DNA of 64,000 bases from Sneathia vaginalis (GCF_000973085.1 NZ_CP011280.1:770642-834641); one strand, 5' to 3'. Positions 28,899-39,089 are shown, counted from the stretch's first letter. Program-made: numbers and translations. The notes: generated from the sequence alone by a model not told the origin.

Positions 28899-28927
28899 AA
28901 AAAAAAAGACTTTCCTAAGTTAAAGTC
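28899..28927 (-). terminator. Terminator of the polysaccharide locus
   Basis: GACTTT ... AAAGTC stem (28908-28913 with 28922-28927) followed on the minus strand by T9. Confidence 0.75.
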
Positions 28928-29006
28928 AATTTATTTTTTAACTTCTTTTAGGCTAGCCTTATTTTTCGCTGTATTTTATACGTTTTTTAGCTATTAACTT
29001 TTTTAA

Positions 29007-30272
29007 CTATCTTCCTTTACCGAATAACACTATCTTTACAGTATCAAGTATTATTAATACATCAAGTATTAATGAATAGTTTTTTATATAATACAAATCA
29101 TATTGCAATTTTCTATATGAATCCTCTATACTAGCACCATATGGATATTTAACTTGTGCCCAACCAGTTAAGCCTGGCTTTACTATATGTCTTAAATTGT
29201 AGTATGGTATTTCTTTTTCTAATGTATTGATAAAGAACTGTCTTTCTGGTCTTGGACCTACAAAGCTCATTTGTCCCACTATTACGTTGTATAGTTGAGG
29301 TAATTCATCTATTCTTGTCTTTCTCATAATATTACCAAACTTTGTTATTCTGTCATCATGTTCTGATGCCCATTTAGGCCCGTCTTTTTCTGAATCTGTT
29401 CTCATAGATCTAAACTTAAATATCTTAAATGGCTTATTATTCTCACCTATTCTTTCTTGTGAGTATATTACAGGCCCACGTGACTCTAACTTTATTATCA
29501 CAGCTGAAATCAACATTATCGGTAGAGCAGGTATAAGGATAATGATAGCAAAACAAATATCAAATATTCTCTTAATATTCTTCTTTATACTATCTTGATA
29601 AGAACTAAAACCACTTTCTACCATAAAGTACTTCTTACTAAGTCTTTTAATAGGTAATCTTTTTAACACAATTTCATAGAATGTGATATCTCTATATATC
29701 TTTACACCAGATATTCTACAGTTTAAAAACATATCTGATAATGCTGGGTCATCCAACATTCCTGAATCAAAATCTACTATTATTGTTGTTCTGTTCTTTG
29801 CTATTTCTTCTTTCAACTTATTCTTGTCATTCGTATCAAGTATTACCTTATATAGCTTAGTATTTTTCATTTCATTAACTATTTCGCCCTTATACTCATT
29901 AGTTCCTAAAAGAATTACCCTGTCCTTTATATTAATACTAGATATTATTAAGAACTTTGCAACTATTTGGTACAGTAATACTACACCAAAGAATATTACT
30001 CCCTCCATCATTTGATAAAAAACAAACACATCAAAGAATAGCATTAGTAAGAAGTTCGCTATGACACAAAGAAACATTTGCTTCAAATCAAATATTCTAT
30101 ATTCAAAGTTAAATATATTTAGTATGTAGTATATGGGAAAGGCAATAATGAAGTAAAGTAAAAATGTTTTATCTACTGGCTTATATATCAAATACTGTGC
30201 CAAGAAAAGCACCAAGATATTAATTGTTACAAAAAGTAGTCTATAGCTATTTCTGTTAATCGTTCTTTTCAT
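29007..30272 (-). CDS. WbaP-like undecaprenyl-phosphate sugar phosphotransferase
   Basis: 421 residues. About four N-terminal membrane segments and a nucleotide-fold linker, then a membrane helix and the catalytic bacterial sugar transferase domain (PF02397): FKIFKFRSMRTDSEKDG, RKTRIDELPQLYNVI, GQMSFVGPRPERQFF, and PGLTGWAQVKYPYG. It starts polysaccharide repeat-unit synthesis by moving a sugar phosphate onto undecaprenyl phosphate on the inner face of the membrane. Last gene of the locus; its ATG follows the previous stop codon with no gap. Confidence 0.92.
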   Translation of the reverse strand: MKRTINRNSYRLLFVTINILVLFLAQYLIYKPVDKTFLLYFIIAFPIYYILNIFNFEYRIFDLKQMFLCVIANFLLMLFFDVFVFYQMMEGVIFFGVVLLYQIVAKFLIISSINIKDRVILLGTNEYKGEIVNEMKNTKLYKVILDTNDKNKLKEEIAKNRTTIIVDFDSGMLDDPALSDMFLNCRISGVKIYRDITFYEIVLKRLPIKRLSKKYFMVESGFSSYQDSIKKNIKRIFDICFAIIILIPALPIMLISAVIIKLESRGPVIYSQERIGENNKPFKIFKFRSMRTDSEKDGPKWASEHDDRITKFGNIMRKTRIDELPQLYNVIVGQMSFVGPRPERQFFINTLEKEIPYYNLRHIVKPGLTGWAQVKYPYGASIEDSYRKLQYDLYYIKNYSLILDVLIILDTVKIVLFGKGR

Positions 30273-31016
30273 CTATTTTCTCCTATTTTTAAGTAATGCT
30301 GTAATGATGTAGTATAGGGTGTAATAAATTGAAGCTAATATGCTAAGTTTTTCATAATTTCTATATATATTCCATCTATGCATTAATGTCTTCGCCTTAT
30401 TACTAGATCTAGACTTTGATAGAACCCTATAATTCGCAAGCCTCTTATTTAACCCATAGATATATTTAGCCTCTTTTATTAACTCTAACCATAATAGGTA
30501 ATCCTCATTTTTATCTATTTCTTTAAATTCTCTTTTTCCAAAATACTTTTTATCATAGATTAATGTCAGACAGCCAACTTGGTTGTTTTTTAGCATATCT
30601 TCATAGCATATTTTTTCATCTACATCAACATACCCTATATTCCTATCATTTTCATCAACCCTATTATACCCCGTACAAGATATCTTGGCATCTTTTTCTA
30701 TCATAAATTTAATTTGTTCTTCTAATTTTGTTTTAAGCCAAACATCATCAGAATCAAGAAAAGATATATACCTACCAGTTGAGGCTTCTATTCCAACATT
30801 TCTTGCATGACATACACCAGCATTTTTTTCTAAATCTATTATCTTTATTCTCTTATCATCATATGACTTACAAATATCAAGACTATTATCACAAGACTTA
30901 TCGTTTATTAAAATTAATTCAAAATTCTCATAACTCTGAGATAATACACTATCAATAGTTCTTTTTAAATATTTCCCACTATTATACACAGGCGTTATTA
31001 TACTAACTTTTTCCAT
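30273..31016 (-). CDS. Family 2 glycosyltransferase
   Basis: 247 residues. GT-A fold opening VSIITPVYNSGKYLKRTIDS, acidic metal motif FLDSDD near residue 95, and a C-terminal hydrophobic patch that may contact the membrane. It adds one sugar to the lipid-linked repeat unit; donor and acceptor are unknown. Two bases separate it from the upstream TagF-like gene. Confidence 0.88.
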   Translation of the reverse strand: MEKVSIITPVYNSGKYLKRTIDSVLSQSYENFELILINDKSCDNSLDICKSYDDKRIKIIDLEKNAGVCHARNVGIEASTGRYISFLDSDDVWLKTKLEEQIKFMIEKDAKISCTGYNRVDENDRNIGYVDVDEKICYEDMLKNNQVGCLTLIYDKKYFGKREFKEIDKNEDYLLWLELIKEAKYIYGLNKRLANYRVLSKSRSSNKAKTLMHRWNIYRNYEKLSILASIYYTLYYIITALLKNRRK

Positions 31017-31018
31017 TC

Positions 31019-32107
31019 CTATTTCCTTTTAATTATCATATTATACAATCTTTCACAATTTTTGTTATCTACATACTTAAAGTACTCAGTTGCGTCCTTT
31101 ATCTTTCCATTTTCTAAATCATCTATTAAATCTTCTACTGTTTCATTAGATCTTGAAAAGAAATTATCAAGATCAACATAACTTCCAACTTGATCTAGGT
31201 ATTTTTTCTTGTCATATTGATAAAAACATACCTTCTTACCTAGATAGAAAAAATCATAGCATACACTTGAATAGTCTGTTATTAATACCTTAGCATTTAA
31301 TAGCTCATCTGTAATATTAGCATTTTTATCAAGAATTTGTATACTAGTATTTTCTACTTCTAATTTAACTCTATCACGTGCTAACTGATGTAAGTACACA
31401 CGTAACTTCATATTAGTCTTTTTTAAATATTCATGTAACTTACTATTATTCAAAAATTCATTTACACCATCATCATCATACTTTCTCCATGTTGGCATAT
31501 ACAGTATATCATGTGTACTAACAGTATCTTTTCTATTGTATAGCTTATCATATCTCGGATAACCACAAACATACATAGTATCTTCTGGCATTTTCCAATC
31601 ATTGACCTTTATACTCTTTTCAAACTCACTATCACATGGATTTAGATTATATGACTTTAATAGCTTATCTATTTGTTTTTTTAATCTCTTATGCATAGGA
31701 CTACGTTTTTTAAGACCTACAGTTCCATGATTCAAAAATACCTTAAAACATTTTCTGTGATAGTATGAAATTAAAGGTACAGCACATAAATACGGCACTA
31801 TATCAGCAGATATTGAGTGAGAAAAAAGTGCAACCTTGCTTTTCATAAAGTAAATATATGACTTTATACTCCCCCTTATTAAATACCGTATATTTTTTTC
31901 ATCAAATTCTTTTCTAAATTTAGCATTCTTATCTAATACCCAGTAAACTTCAATATTATCTTTAGTTAATAGATATTCATGCATAGCTCTTCCATTATCT
32001 GCATACATTTCCCCTTTATTACCACCAATTAACCATATTTCTTTTTTCAATGGTATAAAGGGTGAGAGTATATATGCAATTAACATATTGAATAAACACT
32101 TAATCAT
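31019..32107 (-). CDS. CDP-glycerol glycerophosphotransferase family protein (TagB/TagF-like)
   Basis: 362 residues matching PF04464: KEIWLIGGNKGEMYADNGRA near the N-terminus, FLNHGTVGLKKR, CGYPRYDKLYN, ILYMPTWRKYD and LITDYSSVCYDFFYLGKK near the C-terminus. The family transfers glycerol phosphate or ribitol phosphate from CDP-linked donors, so the polysaccharide repeat may carry a phosphodiester-linked polyol. No CDP-glycerol synthesis gene is visible in the window. Overlaps the preceding glycosyltransferase by 8 bases. Confidence 0.87.
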   Translation of the reverse strand: MIKCLFNMLIAYILSPFIPLKKEIWLIGGNKGEMYADNGRAMHEYLLTKDNIEVYWVLDKNAKFRKEFDEKNIRYLIRGSIKSYIYFMKSKVALFSHSISADIVPYLCAVPLISYYHRKCFKVFLNHGTVGLKKRSPMHKRLKKQIDKLLKSYNLNPCDSEFEKSIKVNDWKMPEDTMYVCGYPRYDKLYNRKDTVSTHDILYMPTWRKYDDDGVNEFLNNSKLHEYLKKTNMKLRVYLHQLARDRVKLEVENTSIQILDKNANITDELLNAKVLITDYSSVCYDFFYLGKKVCFYQYDKKKYLDQVGSYVDLDNFFSRSNETVEDLIDDLENGKIKDATEYFKYVDNKNCERLYNMIIKRK

Positions 32108-32927
32108 ATTCCAAAAATCCCCTTATTCTACCTTTTAGTACAGTATAATGATACATTCTATTCTTTGTTAATATCATACCACCTATATTCCTAATTAACT
32201 TATATATATATATTAGATAATATCCAGGTTCATTTCTCTTAGTAATTTCTTTCTTGCATAATGCTCCATAACCCATAGCATACTTGTATGCCCTATCAAG
32301 ATCAGTGTAATTACCTTTTTTAGCAGGATGATAAACAACATCGCAAGAAAAATATCTTCCCTTGTAGCCTCTGTTCAATAGTTCTAGAACATAATCTGTT
32401 TCCTCACCACTACCAAATTGTGCACCTACACCTAATTTTGTATCAAATAGGAGTACATCTTCTCCCTTAATATTAACAAAAAAAGTAATGGACTTTATTG
32501 TCAACTCTACATTTCCTACTGATATATCGCAATCTTCTGTAGCCATTACCCCTGTACCGTAGTTTTTACCTCTTTCTAAAGTTCTACATGAGTATATGGT
32601 CTTTGGTTTATCGTACAAATACTTAACGGCTTTTTCTATTGTATCTTCCTTGTATTCACAATCATCATCAGGAAAAGCTACTATTTCTCCACTGGCATAA
32701 AAAAGCCCCTTATTCCTATTAACACTAATACCTTTTATATCACTTCTAATGTGCTTTATTTCAAATATTTTACTGTATTTTTCTACTATATCATCTAACA
32801 CATCTTCAACATTTTGATCCACCACTATTACTTCAAAATTCTTGTATGTTTGATTAACAAGACTTTCAAAAAAAATTCTTACATCTTCTATTCTTCCTAA
32901 AGTTGCAAGTATTAATGAAACTTTCAT
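32100..32927 (-). CDS. Family 2 glycosyltransferase
   Basis: 275 residues. GT2 opening VSLILATLGRIEDVRIFFES, GISVNRNKGL, and the metal site FPDDDCEY near residue 90 in place of the usual DxD. Cytoplasmic face of the membrane, sugar unknown. One base separates it from the GT32 gene; it overlaps the TagF-like gene. Confidence 0.87.
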   Translation of the reverse strand: MKVSLILATLGRIEDVRIFFESLVNQTYKNFEVIVVDQNVEDVLDDIVEKYSKIFEIKHIRSDIKGISVNRNKGLFYASGEIVAFPDDDCEYKEDTIEKAVKYLYDKPKTIYSCRTLERGKNYGTGVMATEDCDISVGNVELTIKSITFFVNIKGEDVLLFDTKLGVGAQFGSGEETDYVLELLNRGYKGRYFSCDVVYHPAKKGNYTDLDRAYKYAMGYGALCKKEITKRNEPGYYLIYIYKLIRNIGGMILTKNRMYHYTVLKGRIRGFLEYD

Positions 32928-32928
32928 C

Positions 32929-33642
32929 TTAATATCCTTTCAAATATACTCTTAATACTATTTTTATCTTTTTTAATATCTTCTTTATACCACTTAAATG
33001 CTTAGTTTCCAAGAAAAGTTTTGATCTTAAATTAGACCAACTTGCATTCCACCAATGTATAGCATAGGTATCTTTTTTTATACAATCATTTGTAAACTTC
33101 TCATTCAATGAAAAAGGATAGAATAGTCTTTCTTCTAAGTATTTTGTATTTTCTAGATTAAAATACCCTTTTTCTTTTACTATACTAGTTAGTATTTTAG
33201 GTATGGTCCATAATGACTTTGTATATATGTCTTGGTTGTAAAAATCAAGTAAGTCTTTTAATATTACACAATTTTTGCTAGCACCATACAAACCAACGCC
33301 TAAATATTCATTACTTTCGTAACCTATGAAAAAGTCATAGGATAATAGGTCGTCTATTGGTCTTAATATTTGCATATCTATATCTAAATATATTCCACCA
33401 TTATTATACAATACATCTGTTCTAATGTAGTCGCTACAATAGGCCCATAATTTCTTTTGATAACACTCTTTAAAGAACCTATTTTCCATATACTTATTTA
33501 AATCTATGTTCTTTTCATTAATTTCAATGATTTTAAAGTCCTTCAAATATTTTTTCCAAGAATCAAGGCATTGGTAGAATATTTTAGGCTTTTTCTTATC
33601 ACCTATCCAGATGTAGTAGGCAACTCTAGGTATTCTTTCCAT
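32929..33642 (-). CDS. GT32-type glycosyltransferase with DxD motif
   Basis: 237 residues. IPRVAYYIWIGDKKKP at the N-terminus and SDYIRTDVLYNNGGIYLDID (the DxD site, about residue 90) are features of the Gly_transf_sug/OCH1-like family (PF04488), common in capsule loci. The start overlaps the end of the wzy-like gene by 40 bases; because the conserved motif begins at residue 3, the overlap is probably real. Confidence 0.88.
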   Translation of the reverse strand: MERIPRVAYYIWIGDKKKPKIFYQCLDSWKKYLKDFKIIEINEKNIDLNKYMENRFFKECYQKKLWAYCSDYIRTDVLYNNGGIYLDIDMQILRPIDDLLSYDFFIGYESNEYLGVGLYGASKNCVILKDLLDFYNQDIYTKSLWTIPKILTSIVKEKGYFNLENTKYLEERLFYPFSLNEKFTNDCIKKDTYAIHWWNASWSNLRSKLFLETKHLSGIKKILKKIKIVLRVYLKGY

Positions 33643-34964
33643 AAATTAAGTCCTTTCATAATTATTAGTGGCACTAATATATATATTCCTATGAATTTTA
33701 ATAAGCCACCACCAAACAATGAACCTCTTGGAATGTAGAAGAGGTTGGGTATAAGGTAAGTTGATAGCATAAGTAGTATTCTATACTTACCTACATAAAT
33801 TTCGTACTTTACTATTAAATATCCTAATATTACAAACAAAATTATCATTAAGAAATATCCTAAAAAATATGATTCAGCTATAAAATTAGAACCTATACCT
33901 TCACCCTTAATATATGCCTTAGGATCTAGCATATATGTCAGTACATCGGGTAGTGAATTAGTTGTATTAAGTGCCTCTTGTCCTTGAGGTTTAAATCCAA
34001 ATATACCCTGTATGATGTATAACTTATTTGCAATTCTTTCTTTTAAGTCTATGGTATATCCTAATACTAAATAGCTAACACCTTGTGAGAAAAAGAAATT
34101 TTCTATTGATGTTATTATCTTTAATGAGAATAACTTCTTTTCTCTAAAACTAACTAGTATTTGAGAAAATGCTAGTATAAAGCCAAAAATCTTAAATAAG
34201 TCCCTATATCTTATCTTCGGTTTATATGCCTTAACATAGTACCAGAAGATGAATAAGAACTGTGTTAAAAATATGGCCCTTGCTCCTTTTAATGAATCTA
34301 GTAATTTTACTAGAAGGTATATACTAGAAAAGATTAAAAACTCACTCTTTTCTGGTTTTGATACTAGGAAGATTATAAAGGCAATGGTCATTATTGTACC
34401 ACTTGCATAAGTATATGACGGATATTCAATATTTCTTAAAATTCCAGTATAGTATGCGTTATACCCATAAGCTAGTATGGCTTTAAACTGGATAAATAGC
34501 TTTATTGCAAGCATGAATGAGAAGACTATAAATACAATCTTAGAAAATTGTATATTTACTTCATCTCTTTTTATAGTAATATCAAAGTCAAGCTTACTTG
34601 TTTTAATTGCTATTAAAAAACCTAAATGTATGAATAAAAGGCAGATTAAAAAGACATATATTATCTCATTTACTACTGATGTACAAAAGTAGTAATTAGC
34701 AAACTTTGTTGCCCAACCTATTCTTGCATACTCTAAAAAATCTAGTGCTATTCTACTAAAATTAAATAGACCTAGGGTGTACAAAAATATCATATATGAG
34801 TTAATATAGTCAACAAATATATTTGCTGTATACATAGTATATGCATATATTAAAAGAAGGTATACTTCTTTAAACTTTATCATATCATCACTTAAAACAT
34901 TGAAAAGTAAAAGCGAGATAAGTATTACAAATATATGCATAACTAAGACCTTATTTTTCTTCAT
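33603..34964 (-). CDS. wzy: O-antigen/oligosaccharide repeat polymerase (Wzy-like)
   Basis: 453 residues, about 10-12 membrane segments with a longer periplasmic loop around residues 300-350, as in Wzy polymerases. A KGARAIFLTQ motif after a membrane span is typical of the PF14296-like oligosaccharide polymerases. Sequence conservation in this class is poor; the call rests on topology and on being the only polytopic protein besides the flippase in a polysaccharide locus. It overlaps the upstream glycosyltransferase by 14 bases and the downstream GT32 gene by 40. Confidence 0.72.
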   Translation of the reverse strand: MKKNKVLVMHIFVILISLLLFNVLSDDMIKFKEVYLLLIYAYTMYTANIFVDYINSYMIFLYTLGLFNFSRIALDFLEYARIGWATKFANYYFCTSVVNEIIYVFLICLLFIHLGFLIAIKTSKLDFDITIKRDEVNIQFSKIVFIVFSFMLAIKLFIQFKAILAYGYNAYYTGILRNIEYPSYTYASGTIMTIAFIIFLVSKPEKSEFLIFSSIYLLVKLLDSLKGARAIFLTQFLFIFWYYVKAYKPKIRYRDLFKIFGFILAFSQILVSFREKKLFSLKIITSIENFFFSQGVSYLVLGYTIDLKERIANKLYIIQGIFGFKPQGQEALNTTNSLPDVLTYMLDPKAYIKGEGIGSNFIAESYFLGYFLMIILFVILGYLIVKYEIYVGKYRILLMLSTYLIPNLFYIPRGSLFGGGLLKFIGIYILVPLIIMKGLNLWKEYLELPTTSG

Positions 34965-35811
34965 TCTTTATTCTCCATTTAAAATACATATACACACCTA
35001 TTGGAAATCCAAGTATAGCAAACAATTTTGAATTTGCTTCCCTTATTATCTCAAAGATACTCTTTTTTGCAATAAGTGAGAACTTAATATATCTACTTGC
35101 GTTAAGTAGACTTTTTTTAAGTCTTAATGTTTGATTGTAGTATAGGGCTTGCCCCTTAGGATTTTTACAAAGTAATTTATCATATTTAGATGTTAATCCA
35201 TTATCTAGGTATTCCTTTATTTCAAATATCTCATTTATCCAATACATTGTATATTTTTCTGATATCATATTGTATAAATATGCTTCTGTTGTAAATTTTT
35301 CTCCTTCAAACACCTTAAATCTATATTGTTTTAATATATCAGTTTTAAAGCATAGACCCTTATCACCGCTTACATTATGCTCGTTATATTGACTAAAAAT
35401 ACTAACATCTTTTAGGGCTAGCTTTGTTCCTATAACTGTTTTTCTATCATAACCAGATAAATATCCAACCCCAGCTTGGTGACTATTTGTCTTTTTCATA
35501 CACTCCTGTATTTTTTCTAAGGCATCTTCTACTAGATAGTCATCTGAATCAAGGCACATAAAGTATTTTGCCTTGGCTTTTTCTATTGCAAGGTTGTACG
35601 CTCTTTGTTTACCACCATTTTTTACATATACATACTGTATATCTAAATCTTTAAACTCATCTACAACCTCTTTAGTATTATCTGTAGATCCATCGTCTAT
35701 TATTAGCCAAGTAAAATCTTTAAAGGTTTGATTTTTTAATGACTCATATGTTCTTTTTAGTTTACTCTTCCTATTATACGTTGGCGTAAATATATTAAAT
35801 GTTTTCTCCAA
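34951..35811 (-). CDS. Family 2 glycosyltransferase
   Basis: 286 residues. FNIFTPTYNRKSKLKRTYES, WLIIDDGSTDNT and the metal site CLDSDDYL near residue 90. Resembles WaaB/EpsJ-type enzymes of capsule loci; the sugar is unknown. The ATG lies 55 bases inside the end of the wzx gene; the conserved domain begins at residue 4, which supports this start despite the long overlap. Confidence 0.87.
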   Translation of the reverse strand: MEKTFNIFTPTYNRKSKLKRTYESLKNQTFKDFTWLIIDDGSTDNTKEVVDEFKDLDIQYVYVKNGGKQRAYNLAIEKAKAKYFMCLDSDDYLVEDALEKIQECMKKTNSHQAGVGYLSGYDRKTVIGTKLALKDVSIFSQYNEHNVSGDKGLCFKTDILKQYRFKVFEGEKFTTEAYLYNMISEKYTMYWINEIFEIKEYLDNGLTSKYDKLLCKNPKGQALYYNQTLRLKKSLLNASRYIKFSLIAKKSIFEIIREANSKLFAILGFPIGVYMYFKWRIKNEEK

Positions 35812-37193
35812 TTTTTATCATCCTTTATTATTATCCCTATACAAATTAAGATGTATAGAAGCTTTAGTAAGATACTAACAATACCTATTGGTCTTCTTGT
35901 TAGATATATTAATATGGGATTAAATGCTAGTAAAAAGTAGATAACGAACTTGTAGTATCTAAACTTTATCTTAAAGCATCTATTTATTATTACAAACTCT
36001 ATAATCGCTCTTGTTGTAAGAGCTATTAGTGTTGTAAGCCCTGCTATATACACAGCATTAGACTTAAATATTGGTATAAGTATTAGGTTTAGTGAAACAT
36101 TAATCACTAGTGCTAAGAATGTAAACACTACAATGTACTTACTCTTTTCAAAGTAATGGAAGTAGTAGTCTAGTGCATAAAGTGATTGTACTATAGCTGA
36201 CGTTAAAACTACTGGCATATACTGTATGGCTAATAGGTAGTGTTTAGGAAATAGTAAAGATATAGCTTCGGGTGAAAAAAGGCTTGCACCTATACAGAAA
36301 AACGCTAGTATAGAAAAAAATAGTTCTAGGTTTCTGTTTATCTTTTCATTTCGTATATCAAGGTATAGCTCAGCTGTCCATGCGTTAATAAATGAGCCTG
36401 TAATAACGGACAATATTCTTGAACCTGTATATGCTAGAGTATATGCCCCTATTAGTCCGTATGATATATTAAATACTGCTAATATATATCTATCACTAAA
36501 ATTAACTAATTGATCTGTTAGTTCTATAAATATCAACGGAACCCCGTTATATATCGAATATACCAAATAGTTTTTAGAAAATTTTATATGTATATCCTTA
36601 AAGTATTCTACATACAAGAATATTAATAGGGTAATAACAGCACATAAATTAGCAAACTGATTTCCAAATATACCTAAATGTAGTTTAGATATGAAGTATA
36701 TTGCAAGTATGTAGTTTGTAAAAAAAGATATTAATGAGCCTATTGCAACCTTAAAATACTTCTTTTCTATACGAAACAATGAAAGTGCCATATTATTAAG
36801 TGAATTTACCATTGCTATTATCATAGAAATTAGAACTAGTAGATAATCTACTTTAAATATCTTTTCTATAACCCCTCTAAAACATGGTATTAAAAATACT
36901 ACTAATACTAATAGATTTAGGAATAGTATGAATATTACAACGGTAAATTTAAATGTTTCTAGTTCTTGCTTATTATCCTTTAAATCAACGTATTTTTTTA
37001 AAATGACATTATAGAATCCTAGTCCTAATACAATAGTAAATATGGTTGTAATTGGTGATAATATCCCTATTATCCCAAATTCTTCTGTAGTTAGTATTCT
37101 TGTCATTATAGGTAAGAACACTAACCCACCTAGCTTAATTATTGTATTGGCTAGTGTATATATTAATGTTCCTTTTAAAATGCTACTTTTCAT
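35757..37193 (-). CDS. wzx: Polysaccharide flippase (Wzx-like)
   Basis: 478 residues with about 12-14 membrane segments. The N-terminus (LIYTLANTIIKLGGLVFLPIMTR followed by ILTTEEFGIIG in the protein) is the classic start of MOP-superfamily repeat-unit flippases (PF01943/PF13440). Moves lipid-linked repeat units across the inner membrane for polymerisation by the Wzy-like protein. Overlaps manC by 11 bases and the next glycosyltransferase by 55. Confidence 0.88.
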   Translation of the reverse strand: MKSSILKGTLIYTLANTIIKLGGLVFLPIMTRILTTEEFGIIGILSPITTIFTIVLGLGFYNVILKKYVDLKDNKQELETFKFTVVIFILFLNLLVLVVFLIPCFRGVIEKIFKVDYLLVLISMIIAMVNSLNNMALSLFRIEKKYFKVAIGSLISFFTNYILAIYFISKLHLGIFGNQFANLCAVITLLIFLYVEYFKDIHIKFSKNYLVYSIYNGVPLIFIELTDQLVNFSDRYILAVFNISYGLIGAYTLAYTGSRILSVITGSFINAWTAELYLDIRNEKINRNLELFFSILAFFCIGASLFSPEAISLLFPKHYLLAIQYMPVVLTSAIVQSLYALDYYFHYFEKSKYIVVFTFLALVINVSLNLILIPIFKSNAVYIAGLTTLIALTTRAIIEFVIINRCFKIKFRYYKFVIYFLLAFNPILIYLTRRPIGIVSILLKLLYILICIGIIIKDDKNWRKHLIYLRQRIIGRVN

Positions 37194-38148
37194 CTATTAT
37201 ACCTGCTATTTTTTTTATCTCTTGGTCTTTTGATTTAGGGCAAATTAAAAGGTTGTCCTTTGTATTTACAACAATTAAGTCATCTAGTCCAACAACAACA
37301 ATATTTTTCCCATCTTCTTTGTTTATTACAATATTCTTGCTACTTTGTAACCCAAGATATTTATCCTTGCTAATTATTATCGAGTCTTGTTCATTTTTTT
37401 CAAAAACTTTATCTAATGAGCTAAAACTTCCAACATCATTCCAGTCAAAGCTAACTGGTACAACTTTACATAAATTTGTCTTTTCTAAGACCCCTATGTC
37501 AAAACTAATACGTTCTGCATCAAGTGATAATGCATAGTGCTTAGGTAAGTACTTTTCTATTTCTCCTAATATTACTTTAGAACTTGCAAATAGCATACCA
37601 CTATTCCATAGATAGTTACCTTCTTCTAAGTATTTTTCTGCTGTTTCCCTATTAGGTTTTTCACGGAATTCTATAACATCATTATCCCTGTACTTTATAT
37701 ACCCATAAGCTGTTTCAGGATATTGAGGTTTTATTCCCATGATAACGATATTGTCTTTAAAAGTTAAGGCCTTTTCTATACTTTCCTTAAACAGTTCATC
37801 ATTTCTAATTAAATGATCTGATGGGAAGATAGAAATATGTGTATCAATACCATATATATCTACAATTTTTTTTACTGAATACGCTATACAAAATGATGTA
37901 TCTTTTGATACAGGTTCTATTAATATATTATCAAAATCTTTTAAAGTTTGTCTTATTCTTTTTTCTAAACCTTTCCCTGTTACTATATACACCTTATCAT
38001 ATATTCCAGTTCTATTTAATCTATCTATAGTTTCTTCTAATAGTGTCTTATCTGAAAACAATTTTAATAATTGCTTTGGAGTGTCTTTAGTTGATAATGG
38101 CCAAAATCTTGTACCAGATCCACCTGCCATAATTATCGCTATATTCAT
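37183..38148 (-). CDS. manC: Mannose-1-phosphate guanylyltransferase
   Basis: 321 residues, nucleotidyltransferase domain only; the C-terminal isomerase domain of bifunctional enzymes is absent. Pyrophosphorylase motif MAGGSGTRFWPLSTKDTPKQ at the N-terminus, FPSDHLI, GYIKY, FREKPNRETAEKYL and NSGMLFASS, and DWNDVGSF. Makes GDP-mannose from mannose-1-P and GTP, implying mannose or a derivative in the surface polysaccharide. Overlaps panE by 4 bases. Confidence 0.93.
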   Translation of the reverse strand: MNIAIIMAGGSGTRFWPLSTKDTPKQLLKLFSDKTLLEETIDRLNRTGIYDKVYIVTGKGLEKRIRQTLKDFDNILIEPVSKDTSFCIAYSVKKIVDIYGIDTHISIFPSDHLIRNDELFKESIEKALTFKDNIVIMGIKPQYPETAYGYIKYRDNDVIEFREKPNRETAEKYLEEGNYLWNSGMLFASSKVILGEIEKYLPKHYALSLDAERISFDIGVLEKTNLCKVVPVSFDWNDVGSFSSLDKVFEKNEQDSIIISKDKYLGLQSSKNIVINKEDGKNIVVVGLDDLIVVNTKDNLLICPKSKDQEIKKIAGIIDEK

Positions 38149-39059
38149 CTTACCACTTTTCCTTCTAATACCTTTATTTCAAATGTTATCAAGTCACAAT
38201 ATGGTGTTGGTATACCATATTCCTTACCTTTTTTAGATATATATCCGTTTAAAAAATCTATTTCTGTCTTTCTCTTATGTTGTCTTAAATCTTGGTGCAT
38301 AGATGGATAGTGTTTAGATCCCTTAAAATCTTTTGTTGTGCATATTCTAACCTTTTCAAATGTTTTTTCTTTGTTAAAATCAACACCTTCTTTTAAGGCT
38401 ATCTTATGAAATTCTTCTATTATACCTTTTTGTATTTGTTCTAATAAGTATGCATTATCTAAATCACTCATTCTTGTATCTAGTATTGTACAAATACTGT
38501 TATACATTCCATTTAAACAAGCTTTTTCCCATATAGATTCTTGTACATCACTAACACAATTAGTTGGCATACCTGACGCATTTAATACATCTGCTACTTG
38601 TTTTGCATATACACCACTAATTTCATTGTAACCATAGCTAGATAATGTAACATCTGCTGGTCCATTAAGACCAGCTGTAACTAGTGAAATCCCCATTACT
38701 ATATTTTCTTTCTTTACATATTTTTGTATAGTCTTAATATGTCCTAGTCCATTTAACAAGCATAATACTTTAGTATTATCACTAAATACATGTTGTAGTG
38801 TCTTTAATGACTTGTCTAACATCATTGATTTTACAAAGAGTATTACTAAATCTACCTTTTCATTGTAATCTTCCATCATATATGCTCTAATTTTTGTATT
38901 ATTTAACTCTTTATCTATTTCTTTGATTTTTAAACCTTCTCTATTTATCTTGTCTACATTTTCTTTCCATGTATCAACAACATCAACCATATTGTCTTTT
39001 GACAACTTATGTGCAAATGAAGCACCCATCGCTCCTGCACCAACAACTAATATTTTCAT
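38145..39059 (-). CDS. panE: 2-dehydropantoate 2-reductase-like protein
   Basis: 304 residues. NADPH loop VVGAGAMGASFAHKLS, FVKSMMLDKSLK, LLNGLGH region, and KACLNGMYNSICT with the catalytic Lys, as in ketopantoate reductases. Canonical role: making pantoate for coenzyme A. As first gene of a polysaccharide operon and without panB or panC nearby, a related dehydrogenase role is possible. GTG at 39068 is in frame, but AGGTGG overlaps it and is well placed for ATG 39059. Confidence 0.82.
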   Translation of the reverse strand: MKILVVGAGAMGASFAHKLSKDNMVDVVDTWKENVDKINREGLKIKEIDKELNNTKIRAYMMEDYNEKVDLVILFVKSMMLDKSLKTLQHVFSDNTKVLCLLNGLGHIKTIQKYVKKENIVMGISLVTAGLNGPADVTLSSYGYNEISGVYAKQVADVLNASGMPTNCVSDVQESIWEKACLNGMYNSICTILDTRMSDLDNAYLLEQIQKGIIEEFHKIALKEGVDFNKEKTFEKVRICTTKDFKGSKHYPSMHQDLRQHKRKTEIDFLNGYISKKGKEYGIPTPYCDLITFEIKVLEGKVVR

Positions 39060-39089
39060 TTTGTCCACCTTTTTCTTAATTTATATTCA

